NCBI RefSeq assembly: GCF_002813755.1 | Contig: NZ_CP018061.1 | Coordinates: 2,346,001-2,410,000, forward strand | DNA: 64,000 nucleotides | Source of the DNA: Enterococcus mundtii | GTDB lineage: Bacteria > Bacillota > Bacilli > Lactobacillales > Enterococcaceae | Reading direction: 5' to 3' | Shown here: piece by piece, positions 24,068 through 34,569 of the stretch | Position numbering within the stretch: position 1 is the stretch's first letter | Layout: every line of letters starts with the position of its first letter | Notes under the pieces: generated by a model | The model's input: the letters and a program-made list of their open reading frames with translations, nothing else | Database searches by the model: none | What the model was told of the DNA's origin: nothing | Program-made: the position numbers and the translations under genes

Positions 24068-25558
24068 TTATCTGCCAAACAATACTTGTTCAGGATCAAT
24101 CAATTGCGCTTGAGATAAGCTGTTGTCACGACTGATCTCAAAATGCAGATGGCTGCCTGTACTATTACCAGTAGAACCGACAAACCCAATGATTTGTCCT
24201 TGTTCAACTTCATCATCAACTTTCACGACGTATTCTTGTTGATGAGCATAAAGCGCTGTTGTGCCATCTTCATGTTCAATGGCAACATAATTTCCCCATG
24301 AAGGATGGAATTCTGCTTTGATCACAGTACCTGCTTTACTAGCATAGATTGGCTCCCCTTGAGGTGCTGCAAAATCTAATCCACGGTGGAATTCACCACC
24401 ACGAGGACCAAATGGGCTAGAAATCGTATAATTTCTTAAGGGCACGATATATCCTTCTTTATTCACTTCAGGTCCGGCAACTTCTTTGTCATATTGTTCT
24501 AAATCATAAGTTTCGATCAGACCATTTAGTTTTTCGTTATATCTTGTATCTGTTGCGTAACGACCTGTTAAAAATTCTGTTGCTTCTTTATAAGTTTCTG
24601 CATTGGATTTCCAAGCACCTGAATAGAACTCGCTATTTCCAGTCAAGCCTTCAGTCATTAATTTAGCATAGTCTTCAAGACTTTCTTCATAGTTGGCATA
24701 TTTTCTGAATGTTGCTTGGATCGTATATAATGTACCATCACCAGCATCTTCTTGTGTGGCAAATGTCACGCCATTGCCCTCGTGTGTACCTTTGATCCCA
24801 AAAAGATTGTAGTTAGGCGCTTGCGCCAACTGGCTTTGTCCACTAGCTGATTCTAAAATCGCTTGGGCGATCATTACTGATGCGTATAAATCATGTTCTT
24901 GCCCGATTTCTCGAGAAGATTCACCGATTTTGCGAATGAAGCTCTCAACTGATTCATCTTTTTCAAAATGGATCGATCCTTCATCCGTTTCTTGACTTGA
25001 TGGTACAAGATCTTGGATCGGTGTAGTTGCAGAAGGTTGACGTACCTCTTGAGCAACTGACGCTGCAGGAGCAGGCGTTGGTGCCACAGGTGCAGCTGGT
25101 GGTGTCACTGGTTGTGTCGGCTGACTCGGCTGTGGTGTAGTTGGTTGTGTTTCTCCAGTAGAACCGCCAGTTGATGGTGACGTTGGTTTTTGTGGCTGAC
25201 TCGGCTGTGTTGGCTCTGTCGGCTTCGTCGGTTCTGTTGGTTTCGTTGGCTCTGTTGGTTTTGTCTCTTCCGGTGTGCTTGGCTCCGTCGGTTCTGAAGT
25301 GTCAGGTGTGGTTGGTTCACTTGAATCACCAGTAGACGGTGGCGTTGTTTCCTCTGAACCATCCGTTGTTGTATCTGTTGTGTTACCTTCACCTGTAGTA
25401 TCAGACGAATCCGTCGTTGTTTCTGTTTGTGCTTCCGCTGTTACTGGTTGATCCGCAGAAAAAACTTGTTCATCTGCTAATACTTGTAAAGGCGTAGTTA
25501 GTAACATTTGTGAAAGAAATACAAATGAAACTAATTTATACGTAGACTTTTTTTTCAA
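24068..25558 (-). CDS. Secreted peptidoglycan hydrolase (GH73 glucosaminidase plus M23 peptidase)
   Basis: A 496-residue exported protein. The signal peptide (residues 1-28) ends TTPLQVLADEQ. A Thr/Pro/Glu-rich wall-spanning linker runs to about residue 185. The glucosaminidase-like domain (about 200-350) has the candidate catalytic glutamate in IAQAILESASGQSQLA and the NLFGIKG motif. The M23 LytM-type domain at the C-terminus has the zinc motifs HRGLDFAAP and HLHFEIS plus LYAHQQ. It should cut glycan strands and peptide bridges, so probably acts in cell separation or growth. The start is TTG with AAAGGA upstream. Confidence 0.9.
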   Translation of the reverse strand: MKKKSTYKLVSFVFLSQMLLTTPLQVLADEQVFSADQPVTAEAQTETTTDSSDTTGEGNTTDTTTDGSEETTPPSTGDSSEPTTPDTSEPTEPSTPEETKPTEPTKPTEPTKPTEPTQPSQPQKPTSPSTGGSTGETQPTTPQPSQPTQPVTPPAAPVAPTPAPAASVAQEVRQPSATTPIQDLVPSSQETDEGSIHFEKDESVESFIRKIGESSREIGQEHDLYASVMIAQAILESASGQSQLAQAPNYNLFGIKGTHEGNGVTFATQEDAGDGTLYTIQATFRKYANYEESLEDYAKLMTEGLTGNSEFYSGAWKSNAETYKEATEFLTGRYATDTRYNEKLNGLIETYDLEQYDKEVAGPEVNKEGYIVPLRNYTISSPFGPRGGEFHRGLDFAAPQGEPIYASKAGTVIKAEFHPSWGNYVAIEHEDGTTALYAHQQEYVVKVDDEVEQGQIIGFVGSTGNSTGSHLHFEISRDNSLSQAQLIDPEQVLFGR

Positions 25559-25890
25559 TTTTCTTACATCCTTTTCTTTAGTTATTATTAAGATACATGT
25601 TAGTTATGAATTTTTTGTTAAAAAAATAATAATTTTTATAAAGTAATAACAATTATTTATCTCATATTTGTACTTTGATCCACTACTAATAACTAACGTT
25701 AAGTGAAAATATCTAGCAAACACTGAGATAATACGACAGACTTTTACTTTATTATAGTTTATTTTAACAGGAATAAGAAGGATTAAGCAGTCCATATTTT
25801 TTCATAATTTAGTGCAATTTTTGAACTTGACAGTAATTTTTCCCCATTTTTTTTAAATCAAGTAGTATCAAATAATCTATAAAAACAGCC
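25559..25890. other. AT-rich intergenic region before the secreted hydrolase
   Basis: About 330 bases, very AT-rich and without a coding frame of quality. It should hold the promoter of the secreted hydrolase gene; no consensus pair was clear. A 63-codon minus-strand frame here lacks a ribosome site and is not called. Confidence 0.4.
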
Positions 25891-25922
25891 CTCCAAATAT
25901 TGCTATTCACCTATTTGGAGGA
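25891..25922 (-). terminator. Terminator of the LPxTG repeat-protein gene
   Basis: Arms CCTCCAAATA (25891-25900) and TATTTGGAGG (25913-25922), 10 bp perfect, followed on the minus strand by GCTGTTTTTATAG. It lies about 110 bases after the stop codon. Confidence 0.85.
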
Positions 25923-26034
25923 CGGTCTCTGCTAAATTTGCTATCGAAAAAAAGATAGAGTAACCAATCATCTGAATTAAGGTTGCTACAAATTAAATAC
26001 AGTTCAGTTATTCAGTTTTTTACGTTCTGGCGAA

Positions 26035-29000
26035 TCATTGTTTTCTTTTCTTTACTGCCACGACCAATACGATTACTACTAGGATACCACCTAAAGCGAT
26101 CAGCGTATAAGAAACTGCTTCGCCTGTTTTAGGAAGAAATGACTTTCTTGCTTCCTTTTCCTTTGGAGCAGGTTTTCTAGGCTCTGGTCGGTTAGGTACT
26201 TCTTTTTCTGGTACAACTGGTACGTCTGGCTTATTCGGTTGATTAGGAACGACTGGAACTTCTGGTTTATCTGGATTTTCCGGAATGACTGGTACTTCTG
26301 GTTCACTTGGTGGTGTCACATGGTCATCCACTGTAGCAATGTTCAAGATTTCTTTCCCTGCCACCGCTTCTTTATTCACTTTCACTTTAAAGACGATCGT
26401 ACGAACTTTTGTGTCGCTGATTTTTCCATATTCAGCGGTGATCGTACCGTCTTTGTAGGTTACACTTGTCGGCTGTGGCTCGTCGCCTTCACTTGTCAAA
26501 CTGTCTTCAATATACGTCAAACCTTTCGGTAACTTATCGGTGACAGTCACTTGATTCAAGATACCATGCTCTACCGTATTGTGGAAACTAATCCGGTATT
26601 CAAGTTCCTCTCCGATTTTTACTGTTTTTTGATTAACAGTTTTCTCACTTACCAGTTTACCATCTGGAACTTTGGGTTGATCTGGATCTTCAGGAACCAC
26701 TGGTACTTCTGGTTTATCTGGTGGTGTCACATGGTCATCCACTGTGGCAATGTTCAAGATTTCTTTCCCTGATACGGCGTTCTTGTTCACTTTCACTTTA
26801 AAGACGATTGAGCGAGCTTTTGTATCGCTGATCTTGCCATATTCGGCAGTGATCGTACCGTCTTTGTAGGTTAGACTTGTTGGTTCCGGCTGGTCTCCCT
26901 CGCTTGTCAGACTGCCTTCAACATAGGTCAAGCCTTTAGGCAAGTTATCCGTTACTGTCACTTGGTTCAAGACACCATTTGTCACTTTATTGCGGAAGGT
27001 GATTCGGTATTCGAGTTCCTCACCAACCTTTGTTTTTTGCTTATTGACCGTTTTTGTACTTTCTAATTTCCCTGGTGTTTCTTCTGGGGTCACGGGTACT
27101 TCTGGTTCATCAGGCGGATTGATATGATCATCGATGGTTGCTTTATTGACGATCGTTTCGCCGACTTTCGCTTCTTCGTTGACTTTGACTTTAAAGATAA
27201 TTGAACGCACTTTTGTATCATTGATCTTGCCGTATTCGGCGGTAATCGTGCCATCTTTGTAGCCTAGACTTGTTGGTTGTGGATCGTCGCCTTCACTCGT
27301 CAAACTGCCTTCAACATAGGTCAAGCCTCTAGGCAAGTTATCCGTTACGGTGACTTGGTTCAAGACACCATTCGTCACTTTATTGCGGAAGGTGATGCGG
27401 TATTCAATTTCTTCCCCAAGTTTCGGCGATTGGTTATTGACTGTTTTCGTTGTTTCCAGTTCTCCCCGTGTTTCTTCTGGAGTTACTGGAATCTCTGGTT
27501 CATCTGGCGGATTGATATGATCATCGATGTTCGCTTTATTGATGATCGTTTCGCCGACTTTCGCTTGTTCGTTGACTTTGACTTTAAAGACGATCGAGCG
27601 GACTTTTGTGTCGCTGATCTTGCCATATTCTGCGGTGATCGTACCGTCTTTGTAGTCTAAACTTGTCGGTTGGGGGTCATCCCCTTCACTCGTCAAACTA
27701 CCTTCGACATAGGTCAAGCCTCTAGGCAAGTTATCCGTTACGGTGACTTGGTTCAAGACACCATTCGTCACTTTATTGCGGAAGGTGATGCGGTATTCGA
27801 GTTCTTCCCCAAGTTTTGGCGATTGGTTATTCACCGTTTTCGTTGTTTCCAGTTTGCCCGGTGTTTCTTCTGGAGTTACTGGAATCTCTGGTTCATCTGG
27901 CGGATTGATATGGTCATCGATGTTCGCTTTATTGATGATCGTTTCGCCGACTTTCGCTTCTTCGTTGACTTTCACTTTAAAGACGATCGAGCGTACTTTT
28001 GTGTCGCTGATCTTGCCATATTCTGCGGCGATCGTACCGTCTTTGTAGTCTAAACTTGTCGGTTGGGGGTCATCCCCTTCACTCGTCAAACTACCTTCGA
28101 CATAGGTCAAGCCTCTAGGCAAGTTATCCGTTACGGTGACTTGGTTCAAGACACCATTCGTCACTTTATTGCGGAAGGTGATGCGGTATTCGATTTCTTC
28201 CCCAAGTTTTGGCGATTGGTTATTCACCGTTTTCGTTGTTTCCAGTTCGCCCGGTGTTTCTTCTGGAGTTACTGGAATCTCTGGTTCATCTGGCGGATTG
28301 ATATGGTCATCGATGTTCGCTTTATTGACGATCGTTTCGCCGACTTTTGCTTGTTCGTTGACTTTGACTTTAAAGACGATCGAGCGTACTTTCGTATCGG
28401 CAATCCCTGTGTATTCGGCAACCAATTTGCCATTTTCCATAGTCAAGCTTGTTGGTTGGGGGTCATCCCCTTCACTCATCAAGCTACCTTCCACATACGT
28501 CAAGCCTTTTGGTAAATTATCCGTCACTGTCACTTGTTTTAAGACACCATTCGTCACTTTATTACGGAAGGTGATACGGTATTCGATTTCATCGCCCAGC
28601 TTCGGTGATTGATCATTCACTACTTTTGTACTTTCTAATACACCAGGGGTTTCCACTGGCGTCACTGGCGTTTCTGGTTCGTCCGGCGGATTCGTGCCAT
28701 CATCGATCGTTGCTTTATTAATGATCGTTTCACCTGTTTTTGCTTCTTCATTGACTTTCACTTTAAAGACGATCGAGCGAATTTTTGTATCATTGATCTT
28801 GCCATATTCTGCGAGGATCGTTCCATCTTTTGCTGTCAGATTTATTGGCTGTGGATCGTCCCCTTCGCTTGTCAAACTCCCCTCCACATAAGTTAACCCT
28901 TTAGGCAACTTGTCAGTCACTGTCACTTGATTTAATACGCCATTAGTGACTTTATTACGGAAGTTGATACGATACTCGATTTCCTCACCGATTTTTGGTG

Positions 29001-32000
29001 ATTGATGATTGACCGATTTCGTACTTTCTAGCTCTCCCGGGGTTTCCACTGGCGTCACTGGTGTTTCTGGTTCGTCCGGCGGATTGATATGATCATCGAT
29101 CGTTGCTTTATTGACGATTGGCTCGCCAACTTTCGCTTCTTCATTGACTTTCACTTTAAAGACAAGTGAACGTACAGTAGTATCGGTGATATTACTATAT
29201 TCAGCGGTTATTTTCCCGTTTTCTATCTCTAAGCTAGTTGGTTGCGGATCAGCACCTTCATTCGTCAAACTGCCTTCGACATACGTCAAGCCTTTAGGCA
29301 ACGTATCGGTAATCGTTACTTGGTCGATGACTCCATTGGTTACTTTATTACGGAAGCTGATACGGTATTCGATTTCGTCACCGATTTTTGGTGATTGATG
29401 GTTAACTGTTTTTGTTACTTCTAATTGACCAGGTGTCACTACTGGTGTGACTGGCGTTTCTGGTTCGTCTGGTGGGTTCGTGCCATCGTCGATTGAGGCT
29501 TTGTTGACGATTGTTTCACCCGCTTTTGCTTCTTGGTTGACAGTTACTTTAAAGACGATCGTACGAGTACTGGTATCAGTGATTGAGCCATACTCGGCAG
29601 TCAACTTTCCATTTTCCATTATTAATTTTGTCGGTTTTGGATCGTTTCCTTCACTTTTCAAGCTACCTTCGACATACGTCAAACCTTTAGGCAAGTTGTC
29701 TGTCACCGTTACTTGCTTCAAGACACCATTTTGAATCTTATTACGAAACATGATGCGGTACTCGATCTCATCCCCAATTTTTGGTGATTGATTGTTGACC
29801 GTTTTCGTACTTTCTAACTCTCCTGGTGTCTCTTCAGGTGTGACAGGTATTTCCGGTTCATCTGGTGGGTTCGTGCCATCATCGATCGTTGCTTTATTGA
29901 TGATTTGTTCACCAACCTTTGCTTCTTCATTCACTTTTACTTTGAACATGATCGTACGGGATTTCGTATCAGAAATCGTCCCATACTCGGCTGTCAATTT
30001 CCCATTTTCCATCACTAACTTCGTCGGTTGGGGATCGTCGCCTTCACTAGTCAAACTATCTTCCACATACGTCAAGCCCTTAGGCAAGTTGTCTGTCACC
30101 GTTACTTGTTTCAAGACACCATTTTGGATCTTGTTACGGAACGTGATCCGGTATTCGATTTCATCACCGATTCTTGGTGATTGATCATTTACTGTTTTTG
30201 TACTTTCTAACACTCCTGGTGTTTCTTCAGGTGTCACTGGCGTTTCCGGTTCATCTGGCGGATTCGTGCCGTCATCAATGGTCGCTCTATTGACGATCGT
30301 TTCGCCGACCTTCGCTTCTTCATTGACTTTCACTTTAAAGATGATCGTACGAGTTTTCGTATCACTGATCTTGCCATATTCGGCCGTGATTATGCCCTCT
30401 TGAGCAGTCAGAGTTGTCGGTTGGGGATCGTCACCTTCGCTAGTCAAACTACCTTCCACATAGGTCAAGCCTGTTGGTAAGGTATCTTTGATCGTTACTT
30501 TTTTCAAGACACCATTTGTGATCTTATTGCGGAAAGTGATACGATATTCGATTTCGTCTCCTAGTTTCGGTGATTGATCATTCACCGATTTATTGCTTTC
30601 CAATACTCCTGGTGTTTCTTCTGGTGTCACTGGGGTTTCCGGTTCATCTGGCGGATTCGTTCCATCATCGATGGTTGCTTTATTAATGATCGGTTCGCCG
30701 ACCTTCGCTTCTTCATTGACTTTCACTTTAAAGATGATCGTACGAGTTTTCGTATCACTGATCTTGCCATATTCAGCGGTGATCGTACCGTCTTTAGCAG
30801 TCAGATTAGTCGGTTGAGGATCATCCCCTTCGCTAGTCAAACTACCTTCCACATAGGTCAAGCCTGTTGGTAAGGTATCTTTGATCGTTACTTGTTTCAA
30901 GACACCATTTGTGATCTTATTGCGGAAAGTGATACGATATTCGATCTCTTCTCCTAGTTTCGGTGACTGATCATTCACAGACTTATTGCTTTCCAATACT
31001 CCTGGTGTTTCTACAGGTGTTACAGGAACTTCAGGTTCAATCGGTGGGTTCACGTCATCGTCGACGATGGCTTGATTGATGATCGCTTGTCCTGCGACCG
31101 CTTCTTCATTCACTCGGACTTTAAAAGTGATTGATCGCGTAGCTGTATCAGTGATTTTTGGATATACAGCAGTTACTTTTCCATTCACTACAGTCATTGA
31201 TGTTGGTTTAGGATCATTGCCACTACTTGCGATACTATTTTCGACATACGTCAAGCCTTTAGGCAAGCTATCCGTGATCGTCACTTGATTCAGCACACCA
31301 TTTTCTACCGTATTCTTAAAGTTGATCGTATAGTCGATTTCTTCACCAAGCTTCGGCGATTGGTTATTGACCGTTTTCGTGCTTTCAATCTTTCCTGGTA
31401 ACTCTTCTTTTTCTACTTTTACTTCAACCACATTCGATTGATTTTCAAGTGCTGTATTGGTTGCTGCATCTGTCCCTTGCACAGTTGCACGATTGGGGAT
31501 CAATTGCTCGGCAACGGCTGTACCATTGATTTTCGCTTGGAATTCATACACTGTTTCAGTCGTCGTTCCTTTGTAACTGCCTCCTGTTGTAGCATTTGCG
31601 CCTTCACCGACACGAACAGTCATTGTTCGGTTAGCTGCTGTGTATTCTGCTTGATCATCGCCAGACGCATCAGTTTTTTGACCAGCATTGGGACCACTCA
31701 CGACTGATAAAGAGCCAGGAACATAATCCAAACGGCTATCTAAGACATCCTTAGACAACGTATTGACGGCTTCTGAATTTTCTTTTGTATTTTTTACGTG
31801 CACACGATAGGTGACTGTCTCTCCGATCTTGTAGGTCTCTTTAGGATTCACGATTTCTTTATTGATCTCTAGCTCAGGAATCTCAGCATTGACAGAGAAA
31901 CCGACAGCATTCGTAGAGAAGTCATCGCCAATACTAGTCGTTCTGAAACTGATTTGATTTTGGCCATTACTGATCAGCCCCTCTGGTAGAGAAAGCCGAT

Positions 32001-33693
32001 CGATATCGATATCCAAAAAGTTGGGATGTCCTGGATTGAACTGTCCAGGATACTTGTCAACCATATGTTGATCGTTATCAGAAACGGTGGCATTCATCAC
32101 ATTTCCTACAGGGTTGATCGTGTTGATGATATTGACAAAAGTTCCTGCACTATTTTTGATTTGCGCATTGTCACCAGTAAACAATTTATCCCCTTGTACA
32201 GTGAACCAGGTGACAATAGGTTCTAGTTTTCCTTGTTTGGCTGTAATAAAATCTTTCATGACAAACTCATTATTTGTCCCAGCTTTATTTCCTCTAGCAC
32301 CGTAGTAAACATTGAATGCTCGAGAATGTTTTGCTTGATCTTTTGTTACGACAAATAGACTCCAGCCACTGAAATTATAGTATTGAGCTTTCTGGTTTAG
32401 CGCTTTTGTCATAGGGATATCAGCTAAGGTATAGCCACCAGTTCCACTGCCATCTCCTTGAATGATCGATGTCACATCTGCATAATTTGAAAAGCCTGTA
32501 TTGTTATAGCCAAAGTATTGTCCAGGATCAGTTTTATCTTGGTCAATTCGATGATAATACTGAGGGGCAACTCTTTGTGATGTGCCATTTGGCGTAGTAA
32601 ATTTGACTGGTGCACTGATTTCTTCATCCGAAAGATTTGTGCCAAATGTAGGGCCTTTATAACGAGAAGAACTCCAAAATAACCCCGCCCATGCAATCTC
32701 TTTCGCACCATCTAAATCGATATATGCGCGACTAGAATTATATGTTGTCGGGTCGCCATCTACATCAGCAAATTCTAAAACAAAGTTATTGATCGAATAG
32801 CCACTACTAGGCGCTTTAGTATTCAAGAAAATATTTGCTCGATACTCTTTTTCATCAAGGATCTTTAGATTAGTATTTCCTGTAGAAAAAAGTTCGCCTT
32901 TGTGCACACTATTATAGATTGGCTTTTCGAAGCCTCGTCCTGGTGTCGGCGCAAGTCGAGGGCCTTGAGCCATAGGTGCTTGAGGTAATCCAGGGTCGGG
33001 GTCCTCTGCTTCTTCACTTGTTGACTGTGATTCTTCTGTTTGTGTTTTTTCTGTTGGCACAGTCGATTCTGACTCTGATGTTGTTTCTTTGGTTGGTTGA
33101 CTGGGTGTCGATGATTCTTGTTGTGCGGTAGATTCTTGTATAGGTGATGAGGTAGTGCTAGTTGGTGCAAGTTCTTTTCTGGGTAAGTTGAGCTTGAGCT
33201 CCCCTAATTGTTTTTCTGACTGTTTGACTTCAACTGCTAATTGATCCACGGATCGATTCGTTTGTTCCCCGGTGATGGAAAGTTTTCTTGTTTCATTTGG
33301 TTGAAGGGTAGCAATTCGTAATTGGGTTCCTTCTGCTTTTTCCATCTTTTCAAACGAAACGATTGGATCGGTTGATTCGACTAACTTCTGATTATTTTTT
33401 AGTGTTTGCTCATCAAATTTAACAGGTGTATCGTTTTCATTTTTTTGATGGATGATCAACTGATTGATGGGTGCCTCACTTTTGTTCGTCACTTCATACG
33501 TCACATCCACTAATTGTTGGTTCTCCGTATTCGCTTCAGCATCTGCTTTGATCGATAAACTTGGAGAGTCGAATATATTCTCATTCGGTGGTGCCACCCC
33601 TTCGGCAAACACACTCGTCACAGGCAGCAGATTCGCTACCAACAACATAACAACAGCTAAATAATTGAATGGAACTCTATACACTTTTTTCAT
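26035..33693 (-). CDS. Giant LPxTG surface protein with thirteen DUF11-like repeats
   Basis: A 2552-residue wall-anchored protein. The signal peptide is about residues 1-30 (ending TSVFAEG), followed by a small domain and a Ser/Thr/Glu-rich linker. An N-terminal region of about 450 residues (GAKEIAWAGLFWSSSRY, GYTLADIPMTKALN, FSGWSLFVVTKDQAKHSRAF) resembles adhesin-like heads of large DUF11 proteins. One divergent repeat, then thirteen repeats of about 131 residues (SPKLGEEIEYRITFRN, NLPKGLTYVEGSLTSEGDDP, IINKATIDDGTNPPDEPETP) follow. The C-terminus is a Pro-rich stretch, LPKTG, membrane helix and KKRKQ. ATG 33693 has AGGAGG and is preferred to 33798. Likely an adhesin stalk. Confidence 0.92.
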   Translation of the reverse strand: MKKVYRVPFNYLAVVMLLVANLLPVTSVFAEGVAPPNENIFDSPSLSIKADAEANTENQQLVDVTYEVTNKSEAPINQLIIHQKNENDTPVKFDEQTLKNNQKLVESTDPIVSFEKMEKAEGTQLRIATLQPNETRKLSITGEQTNRSVDQLAVEVKQSEKQLGELKLNLPRKELAPTSTTSSPIQESTAQQESSTPSQPTKETTSESESTVPTEKTQTEESQSTSEEAEDPDPGLPQAPMAQGPRLAPTPGRGFEKPIYNSVHKGELFSTGNTNLKILDEKEYRANIFLNTKAPSSGYSINNFVLEFADVDGDPTTYNSSRAYIDLDGAKEIAWAGLFWSSSRYKGPTFGTNLSDEEISAPVKFTTPNGTSQRVAPQYYHRIDQDKTDPGQYFGYNNTGFSNYADVTSIIQGDGSGTGGYTLADIPMTKALNQKAQYYNFSGWSLFVVTKDQAKHSRAFNVYYGARGNKAGTNNEFVMKDFITAKQGKLEPIVTWFTVQGDKLFTGDNAQIKNSAGTFVNIINTINPVGNVMNATVSDNDQHMVDKYPGQFNPGHPNFLDIDIDRLSLPEGLISNGQNQISFRTTSIGDDFSTNAVGFSVNAEIPELEINKEIVNPKETYKIGETVTYRVHVKNTKENSEAVNTLSKDVLDSRLDYVPGSLSVVSGPNAGQKTDASGDDQAEYTAANRTMTVRVGEGANATTGGSYKGTTTETVYEFQAKINGTAVAEQLIPNRATVQGTDAATNTALENQSNVVEVKVEKEELPGKIESTKTVNNQSPKLGEEIDYTINFKNTVENGVLNQVTITDSLPKGLTYVENSIASSGNDPKPTSMTVVNGKVTAVYPKITDTATRSITFKVRVNEEAVAGQAIINQAIVDDDVNPPIEPEVPVTPVETPGVLESNKSVNDQSPKLGEEIEYRITFRNKITNGVLKQVTIKDTLPTGLTYVEGSLTSEGDDPQPTNLTAKDGTITAEYGKISDTKTRTIIFKVKVNEEAKVGEPIINKATIDDGTNPPDEPETPVTPEETPGVLESNKSVNDQSPKLGDEIEYRITFRNKITNGVLKKVTIKDTLPTGLTYVEGSLTSEGDDPQPTTLTAQEGIITAEYGKISDTKTRTIIFKVKVNEEAKVGETIVNRATIDDGTNPPDEPETPVTPEETPGVLESTKTVNDQSPRIGDEIEYRITFRNKIQNGVLKQVTVTDNLPKGLTYVEDSLTSEGDDPQPTKLVMENGKLTAEYGTISDTKSRTIMFKVKVNEEAKVGEQIINKATIDDGTNPPDEPEIPVTPEETPGELESTKTVNNQSPKIGDEIEYRIMFRNKIQNGVLKQVTVTDNLPKGLTYVEGSLKSEGNDPKPTKLIMENGKLTAEYGSITDTSTRTIVFKVTVNQEAKAGETIVNKASIDDGTNPPDEPETPVTPVVTPGQLEVTKTVNHQSPKIGDEIEYRISFRNKVTNGVIDQVTITDTLPKGLTYVEGSLTNEGADPQPTSLEIENGKITAEYSNITDTTVRSLVFKVKVNEEAKVGEPIVNKATIDDHINPPDEPETPVTPVETPGELESTKSVNHQSPKIGEEIEYRINFRNKVTNGVLNQVTVTDKLPKGLTYVEGSLTSEGDDPQPINLTAKDGTILAEYGKINDTKIRSIVFKVKVNEEAKTGETIINKATIDDGTNPPDEPETPVTPVETPGVLESTKVVNDQSPKLGDEIEYRITFRNKVTNGVLKQVTVTDNLPKGLTYVEGSLMSEGDDPQPTSLTMENGKLVAEYTGIADTKVRSIVFKVKVNEQAKVGETIVNKANIDDHINPPDEPEIPVTPEETPGELETTKTVNNQSPKLGEEIEYRITFRNKVTNGVLNQVTVTDNLPRGLTYVEGSLTSEGDDPQPTSLDYKDGTIAAEYGKISDTKVRSIVFKVKVNEEAKVGETIINKANIDDHINPPDEPEIPVTPEETPGKLETTKTVNNQSPKLGEELEYRITFRNKVTNGVLNQVTVTDNLPRGLTYVEGSLTSEGDDPQPTSLDYKDGTITAEYGKISDTKVRSIVFKVKVNEQAKVGETIINKANIDDHINPPDEPEIPVTPEETRGELETTKTVNNQSPKLGEEIEYRITFRNKVTNGVLNQVTVTDNLPRGLTYVEGSLTSEGDDPQPTSLGYKDGTITAEYGKINDTKVRSIIFKVKVNEEAKVGETIVNKATIDDHINPPDEPEVPVTPEETPGKLESTKTVNKQKTKVGEELEYRITFRNKVTNGVLNQVTVTDNLPKGLTYVEGSLTSEGDQPEPTSLTYKDGTITAEYGKISDTKARSIVFKVKVNKNAVSGKEILNIATVDDHVTPPDKPEVPVVPEDPDQPKVPDGKLVSEKTVNQKTVKIGEELEYRISFHNTVEHGILNQVTVTDKLPKGLTYIEDSLTSEGDEPQPTSVTYKDGTITAEYGKISDTKVRTIVFKVKVNKEAVAGKEILNIATVDDHVTPPSEPEVPVIPENPDKPEVPVVPNQPNKPDVPVVPEKEVPNRPEPRKPAPKEKEARKSFLPKTGEAVSYTLIALGGILVVIVLVVAVKKRKQ
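26300..31400 (-). repeat. Thirteen tandem 393-bp coding repeats
   Basis: The repeat unit is 131 codons (393 bp). Adjacent copies around 27060-28250 are almost identical at DNA level: the shadow frames on the other strand recur exactly 393 bases apart at 27277, 27670 and 28063. Copies near the ends are more diverged. The pattern suggests growth by unequal crossing-over in the middle, so copy number may vary between strains and may be mis-assembled from short reads. Confidence 0.9.
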
Positions 33694-34516
33694 TTTTAAA
33701 ATAACCTCCTTCACCCCACTATATAATCGTTGTTTAAATAACACAAAGAAAACGGGTTTGTAGATGAGTATTTTCTCATATATAAAATCACACACCATAT
33801 ATATACGCCTATAATACGAGTATTTTAGTGAAAAAAAGAAGGAGATTAATGACTAATATGCTATTTTATTTTCTTGAAAAAGAACTTTCTTCCTATATAT
33901 ATGTATAAAAAAACTACAAATCAAACTGCCTATTAAGCGAATCATTTCTCGTTGATACCAATTTTTTTTAGTAAAAGAAAGTGTGCAATGATTTACGTAA
34001 AGAAAGAAAAAGTCAGAAATTTCTAACTATAAAATGATTATAAATACTTATTTTAAAGGTAAAAGGCTGTATTCTCTCCTATTCAACCAACCGAATCTAC
34101 AATTCACACACGTCATAACGTTATGAACAAAACGATAGATTGTTATGTCAATCAAAATTAAGAATTAGATACCCGCTGATTTTAGACAAATCGAATCATC
34201 TGTCTAGCTGAAGTTATTAGATATGTTATTAATGATATCATTCTTCACAAACCGATCCACTTTGAATTACTATTCAAAAAATTATTTATATCATTGAATA
34301 CAAAAGATAAAAAAACAAATATATACATATTTATTCCTGATTTATAATAACAAAATAAATAATAAACAGAGCGTAAATGTCTAGTCATTAGATAACAATT
34401 TATAATCAATAAGAAAACTTTCCTCTTCTCTAATCGTCCATTAATTTTATGTGCGTTAGGTTTCTACACTAATAACGTTATGTTTGAGTATTTAAAGTCA
34501 CTTAATTCTTTCTACA
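33694..34516. other. AT-rich intergenic region upstream of the LPxTG gene
   Basis: About 820 bases with no credible gene. It contains the strong AGGAGG of the LPxTG gene (33705-33710) and presumably its promoter, not identified with confidence. Two similar palindromic words containing ATAACGTTATG occur, near 34116 and near 34470. The rest appears featureless. Confidence 0.5.
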
Positions 34517-34561
34517 AAAAAACCAAGCGACTCTTCCGTTCAGAAGTCTAGCTTGGCTTTT
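34517..34561 (-). terminator. Terminator of the oligosaccharide operon
   Basis: Minus strand: outer arms AGCCAAGCTAGACTTCTGAA and GAAGAGTCGCTTGG pair imperfectly over the ends (CCAAGC/GCTTGG) and are followed by seven U. It starts nine bases after the phosphohexomutase stop. Confidence 0.85.
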
Positions 34562-34569
34562 CATATTGT

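Noticed and set aside
25604..25795. A 63-codon minus-strand ORF in the gap before the secreted hydrolase
   Set aside because: No ribosome binding site, AT-driven composition and no recognisable motif.
27277..28515. Plus-strand ORFs of 127-158 residues repeated every 393 bases
   Set aside because: They are shadows of the minus-strand surface-protein repeats, with no ribosome sites and a periodicity set by the real gene.
26300..31400. Regular repeats considered as a CRISPR-like array
   Set aside because: Units are 393 bp, fully coding and lack short repeats with unique spacers.
34116..34480. Two ATAACGTTATG words in the gap before the LPxTG gene as operators
   Set aside because: Only two copies far apart in AT-rich DNA, not positioned over a recognisable promoter.
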